Origin: Eubacterium limosum
Lineage (GTDB): Bacteria; Bacillota; Clostridia; Eubacteriales; Eubacteriaceae
Reading direction: 5' to 3'
DNA: 64,000 nt
Assembly (NCBI RefSeq): GCF_000807675.2
Contig: NZ_CP019962.1
Coordinates: 2,790,001-2,854,000 of the forward strand
The position numbers and the translations under genes are program-made. This document shows positions 61,842 to 64,000 of the stretch, piece by piece; the stretch's first letter is position 1; each line of letters begins with the position of its first letter. The notes beneath the pieces were generated by a model that did not search any database, was not told the origin of the DNA, and was given only the letters and a program-made list of their open reading frames with translations.

Positions 61842-62798
61842 GTGAGTTTTTCATCAATGATTAAAAAAGACCTCAGCGCTTTGGAGCCCGAATCCGACGG
61901 CTGCGCCCGCGCAGAGCTGTCCGGTATGATCGCCTCCACCGCGGTGATCGAGGTCGGTGAAAGATCCCGGATGTCCTTAAGCTTTAAAACAGAAAACCCC
62001 GCGGTGGCAGGACGGATTTTCAAGCTCATGAAAAGGCTGTACAACATTGCGCCAGAGGTATTCATTAAAAAGACCAGAAAATTCAAGGAGCACCGCTATT
62101 ATACCATTGGTCTTGAAGAAAACGAAGAGGTACAGAAGGTTTTGAAGGATACCCGTATCCTCAGGCACAATGCTAAAGGAAAAATTTTCTTTACCAACGA
62201 AGTGCCCGGCTTGTTTTTATCAAAGCAGCGCTATATTAAAAGCTATATCCGGGGCGTGTTTTTAGCCTGCGGTTCCATCTCAAATCCTGAAAAGACCTAT
62301 CATCTGGAGCTGGTATGCCGTCAGAAAAGCTATCTGAACAGCCTTCGGGAGCTGATGGAGCAGTATGATATTAAAGCCAGCCTGATCACAAGAAAGGGAA
62401 GCTGCGTTCTCTACATGAAGGAGAGCGAGAGCGTCGCCGGATTTTTAAATGTCATCGGCGCGCACAAGGCGCTGCTGGAAATTGAAAATATCCGTATCAT
62501 CAAAGAAATGCGGAACGGCGTCAACCGCCAGGTCAACTGCGAGACTGCCAATATGAACAAGACAGCAGCGGCAGCCTATGAGCAGATCGACAATATTCTG
62601 CTGATCAAGGAAAAGACAGGGCTGCATAAGCTCCCCAAAAACCTGTTTGAGATGGCGGAGGTCCGGCTGAACTATCCAGAACTTACGATTAAAGAACTGG
62701 GTGAAAAAATGGACCCGCCGGTAGGAAAATCCGGTGTTTATCACCGCTTAAAAAAGCTTAACCAAATGGCAGAGGAGCTTCGGAACAGCGGAGAATAA
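61842..62798 (+). CDS. whiA: DNA-binding protein WhiA
   Basis: The protein has 318 residues and starts with GTG at 61842, behind GGGAAGGAAG. The LAGLIDADG-derived domain includes SYIRGVFLACGSISNPEKTYHLEL near residue 125. The C-terminal helix-turn-helix shows LPKNLFEMAEVRLNYPELTIKELGEKM near 266, and VGKSGVYHRLKKLN. In Bacillus it affects division and chromosome segregation. It is the last gene of the run. Confidence 0.95.
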   Translation: MSFSSMIKKDLSALEPESDGCARAELSGMIASTAVIEVGERSRMSLSFKTENPAVAGRIFKLMKRLYNIAPEVFIKKTRKFKEHRYYTIGLEENEEVQKVLKDTRILRHNAKGKIFFTNEVPGLFLSKQRYIKSYIRGVFLACGSISNPEKTYHLELVCRQKSYLNSLRELMEQYDIKASLITRKGSCVLYMKESESVAGFLNVIGAHKALLEIENIRIIKEMRNGVNRQVNCETANMNKTAAAAYEQIDNILLIKEKTGLHKLPKNLFEMAEVRLNYPELTIKELGEKMDPPVGKSGVYHRLKKLNQMAEELRNSGE

Positions 62799-62858
62799 TC
62801 AGAAAGCTTAAGAAAAAAAGTTTTCAGTACCGCCTGGCCGTTATTCGATACAGGGGGC

Positions 62859-63043
62859 TTGCTGCCCGGGAAAATAGCCATTATAATAAAAGTGAGCTTG
62901 TATTGCCGCACAGAAAAGTTCACTTTTCCAATCTCTCATTACCTACCTACCTCGGATTTCTTTTCTGTGCGGCTATATCCTTATCGGATGATAAAAATCA
63001 AGAGAGAAGCAGGACGCGAGCAGCCACTCGGCCTGCTTTTTTT
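62859..63043 (+). ncRNA. Candidate structured RNA between whiA and the nucleotidase gene
   Basis: TTGCTG (62859-62864) and TATAAT (62882-62887), 17 bases apart, would start a transcript near 62894. It contains GCCGCACAGAAAAG (62905-62918) and its perfect complement CTTTTCTGTGCGGC (62960-62973). GAAAAGT-TC-ACTTTTC at 62912-62927 is a competing local hairpin. A terminator (AAGCAGG/CCTGCTT with inner CGAG/CTCG, then TTTTT, 63007-63043) ends it. The product would be about 150 bases. I could not match it to a known RNA family. Confidence 0.4.
63007..63043 (+). terminator. Rho-independent terminator
   Basis: AAGCAGG and CCTGCTT pair with an inner CGAG/CTCG stem, followed by a T-run. It closes the intergenic transcript before the nucleotidase gene. 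Confidence 0.75.
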
Positions 63044-63103
63044 GTTTTGTGGTGAAAATTTACAAAGGGTTAACGGAGGAATTACCAGGGTACATTAAAA
63101 GAG

Positions 63104-63112
63104 TGATATAAT
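63104..63112 (+). promoter_or_regulatory. Extended -10 element before the nucleotidase gene
   Basis: TGATATAAT at 63104-63112 is an extended -10, about 34 bases before the ATG. No convincing -35 is present. Confidence 0.5.
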
Positions 63113-63145
63113 GCCATTAAATTTTACAGGAAAGAAGACCATCCT

Positions 63146-64000
63146 ATGAAACCAGAAAAGAATCTGATTATTTTAACCACCAATGATCTGCACGGCGCAT
63201 TAGTAAGCAGCCCCGGCGTTGTTGGTGCAGACTATACAGCAGCCCTAAAAAGAGACTATCGAGACGCCCTTTTGTTGGATGCCGGCGATGCCATTCAGGG
63301 CAGTGCGTTAGCAGCTTTAAGCAAAGGAAGAGATGTCATCGCACTTATGAACGCAGCGGGCTATGATGCCATGGCCGCTGGAAACCACGAGTTTGACTAT
63401 GGGCTGGATACATTGCTGTCAAATGCGCGCCGCGCCGATTTTCCCATTCTCTCGGCCAACAGCTCCCGGGACGGAAAACCCGTGCTGGCCGGAGAAGCCT
63501 ACAACGGCGGCCATAAAATCAATAATGGAGCCTATACCCTATTAAAACGACAGGGTATCACTGTCGGTATCTTTGGTATAACGACACCGGAAATAGCTAA
63601 CGGTGCAGGGGAAGCAGAGCCGAAGGAAGTGCGTGGAATACACTTTATAAGCCCCCTGACCAGCAGTCGGGAAATCATCAGAAAATTAAAGGAGCTGGGC
63701 GCAGAGATTATTATCTGTCTGGCTCATCTCGGAATAGATCCGGGCAGCGCGCCAGAGAACCAGAGTGTTGGTCTGGCGGAAGCCCTGGGAGAAAACAGCG
63801 GGCTTGACATCATCATCGACGGACACAGCCATTCTGTTTTTGCCGAAAAAAGGATCAATGGGATTCTTCTACAGCAAAGCGGAAGCGGCGCCCAGCGTAT
63901 CGGAAAAATCATGATCAATCCTGTAACGCACAGAGCCAGAGGCAGCTTTTTAGAAGAGGAGACCATCAAAAAAACCTGCAAACCGGATAAAAGAGTAACA
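63146..64000 (+). CDS. Metallophosphatase/5'-nucleotidase family protein (3' end outside window)
   Basis: The frame stays open from the ATG at 63146 to the window edge, 285 codons. The calcineurin-like metal site is complete: TTNDLHGAL near residue 12, DAGDAIQGS near 45, AAGNHEFDYG near 77, CLAHLGID near 192 and DGHSHSV near 227. It resembles UshA/YfkN-type nucleotidases. The first residues (MKPEKNLIILTTNDL) give no signal peptide, so this form looks cytoplasmic, unlike most exported relatives. The C-terminal substrate domain is not seen. Confidence 0.88.
   Translation, partial: MKPEKNLIILTTNDLHGALVSSPGVVGADYTAALKRDYRDALLLDAGDAIQGSALAALSKGRDVIALMNAAGYDAMAAGNHEFDYGLDTLLSNARRADFPILSANSSRDGKPVLAGEAYNGGHKINNGAYTLLKRQGITVGIFGITTPEIANGAGEAEPKEVRGIHFISPLTSSREIIRKLKELGAEIIICLAHLGIDPGSAPENQSVGLAEALGENSGLDIIIDGHSHSVFAEKRINGILLQQSGSGAQRIGKIMINPVTHRARGSFLEEETIKKTCKPDKRVT

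Larger units (their letters stand above)
62799..63145 (+). other. Gene-free gap after whiA
   Basis: No gene is seen in these 347 bases. They hold a promoter-like pair, a 14-bp inverted repeat, a terminator and the extended -10 of the nucleotidase gene, each listed separately. Confidence 0.7.

Noticed and set aside
61193-62086. 297-codon minus-strand frame across yvcK and whiA
   Set aside because: It overlaps two strongly conserved genes completely and has no recognisable domain or ribosome site.
1-64000. tRNA genes, rRNA genes or CRISPR arrays
   Set aside because: No cloverleaf-like GTTCGAATC segments with CCA context, rRNA sequence or regularly spaced repeats were seen.

Overview
The window looks like a low-to-mid GC Firmicutes chromosome of the Eubacteriaceae type. 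An acetogen close to Eubacterium limosum or callanderi is my inference. The support is the rapZ-yvcK-whiA cluster, mrnC-cysS, a Firmicutes-style EutVW system and kdpFABC, together with an anaerobe gene set that includes an acetoin-dehydrogenase-type 2-oxoacid complex and an aldo/keto reductase with a C-terminal ferredoxin domain. I saw no tRNA, rRNA or CRISPR array.

Left part (1-23055) is ordinary chromosome. A truncated GntR-type regulator is followed by two small unknown proteins, mrnC-cysS, a BASS-family transporter and yaaA. Then comes a co-directional run: yerC-like repressor, aminotransferase, pspC, tsaE, ispD. On the minus strand a four-gene operon encodes phytoene desaturase, phytoene synthase and two membrane kinases resembling plant VTE5 and VTE6. 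An SRAP-domain protein and a sortase-anchored surface protein follow. On the plus strand an E1alpha-E1beta-E2-E3 operon with a yccF gene leads to guaA.

Middle part (23041-40991) is the most interesting. A 25-bp perfect direct repeat overlaps the last 15 bases of guaA (23041-23065) and recurs at 40967-40991. Between the copies lie an XRE repressor, an excisionase, a tyrosine integrase carrying an in-frame TGA, two MobC-like proteins, a RepA-like ATPase, a relaxase, an AT-rich PHP-ATPase pair, and a compact ethanolamine module (eutV, eutW, eutA, eutB, eutC, eutL, eutH, eutQ). This is best read as an integrative mobilizable element in guaA whose cargo is ethanolamine catabolism. Two tandem-hairpin plus terminator leaders, before eutV and before eutA, look like EutV (ANTAR) antitermination targets. 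The module carries the lyase, its reactivase, a permease, one shell protein (EutL) and EutQ. It lacks EutE, EutD, EutG and the hexameric shell proteins, so the rest must be supplied elsewhere or the lyase must work without a compartment here.

Right part (40992-64000) returns to chromosome. It holds a kdp operon with a 25-residue KdpF and an extra small membrane ORF, and a carboxymuconolactone-decarboxylase-like gene plus aldo/keto reductase behind a MerR-type operator. Next are a pentapeptide-repeat gene with no normal start codon, a Cache-degenerate GGDEF-EAL protein, guaB, recD2-comF, a CpsB-type PHP phosphatase, the murB-PHP-rapZ-yvcK-whiA run, a candidate structured RNA, and a 5'-nucleotidase cut by the window end.

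Two genes run off the window: the GntR regulator at the left edge and the nucleotidase at the right edge.
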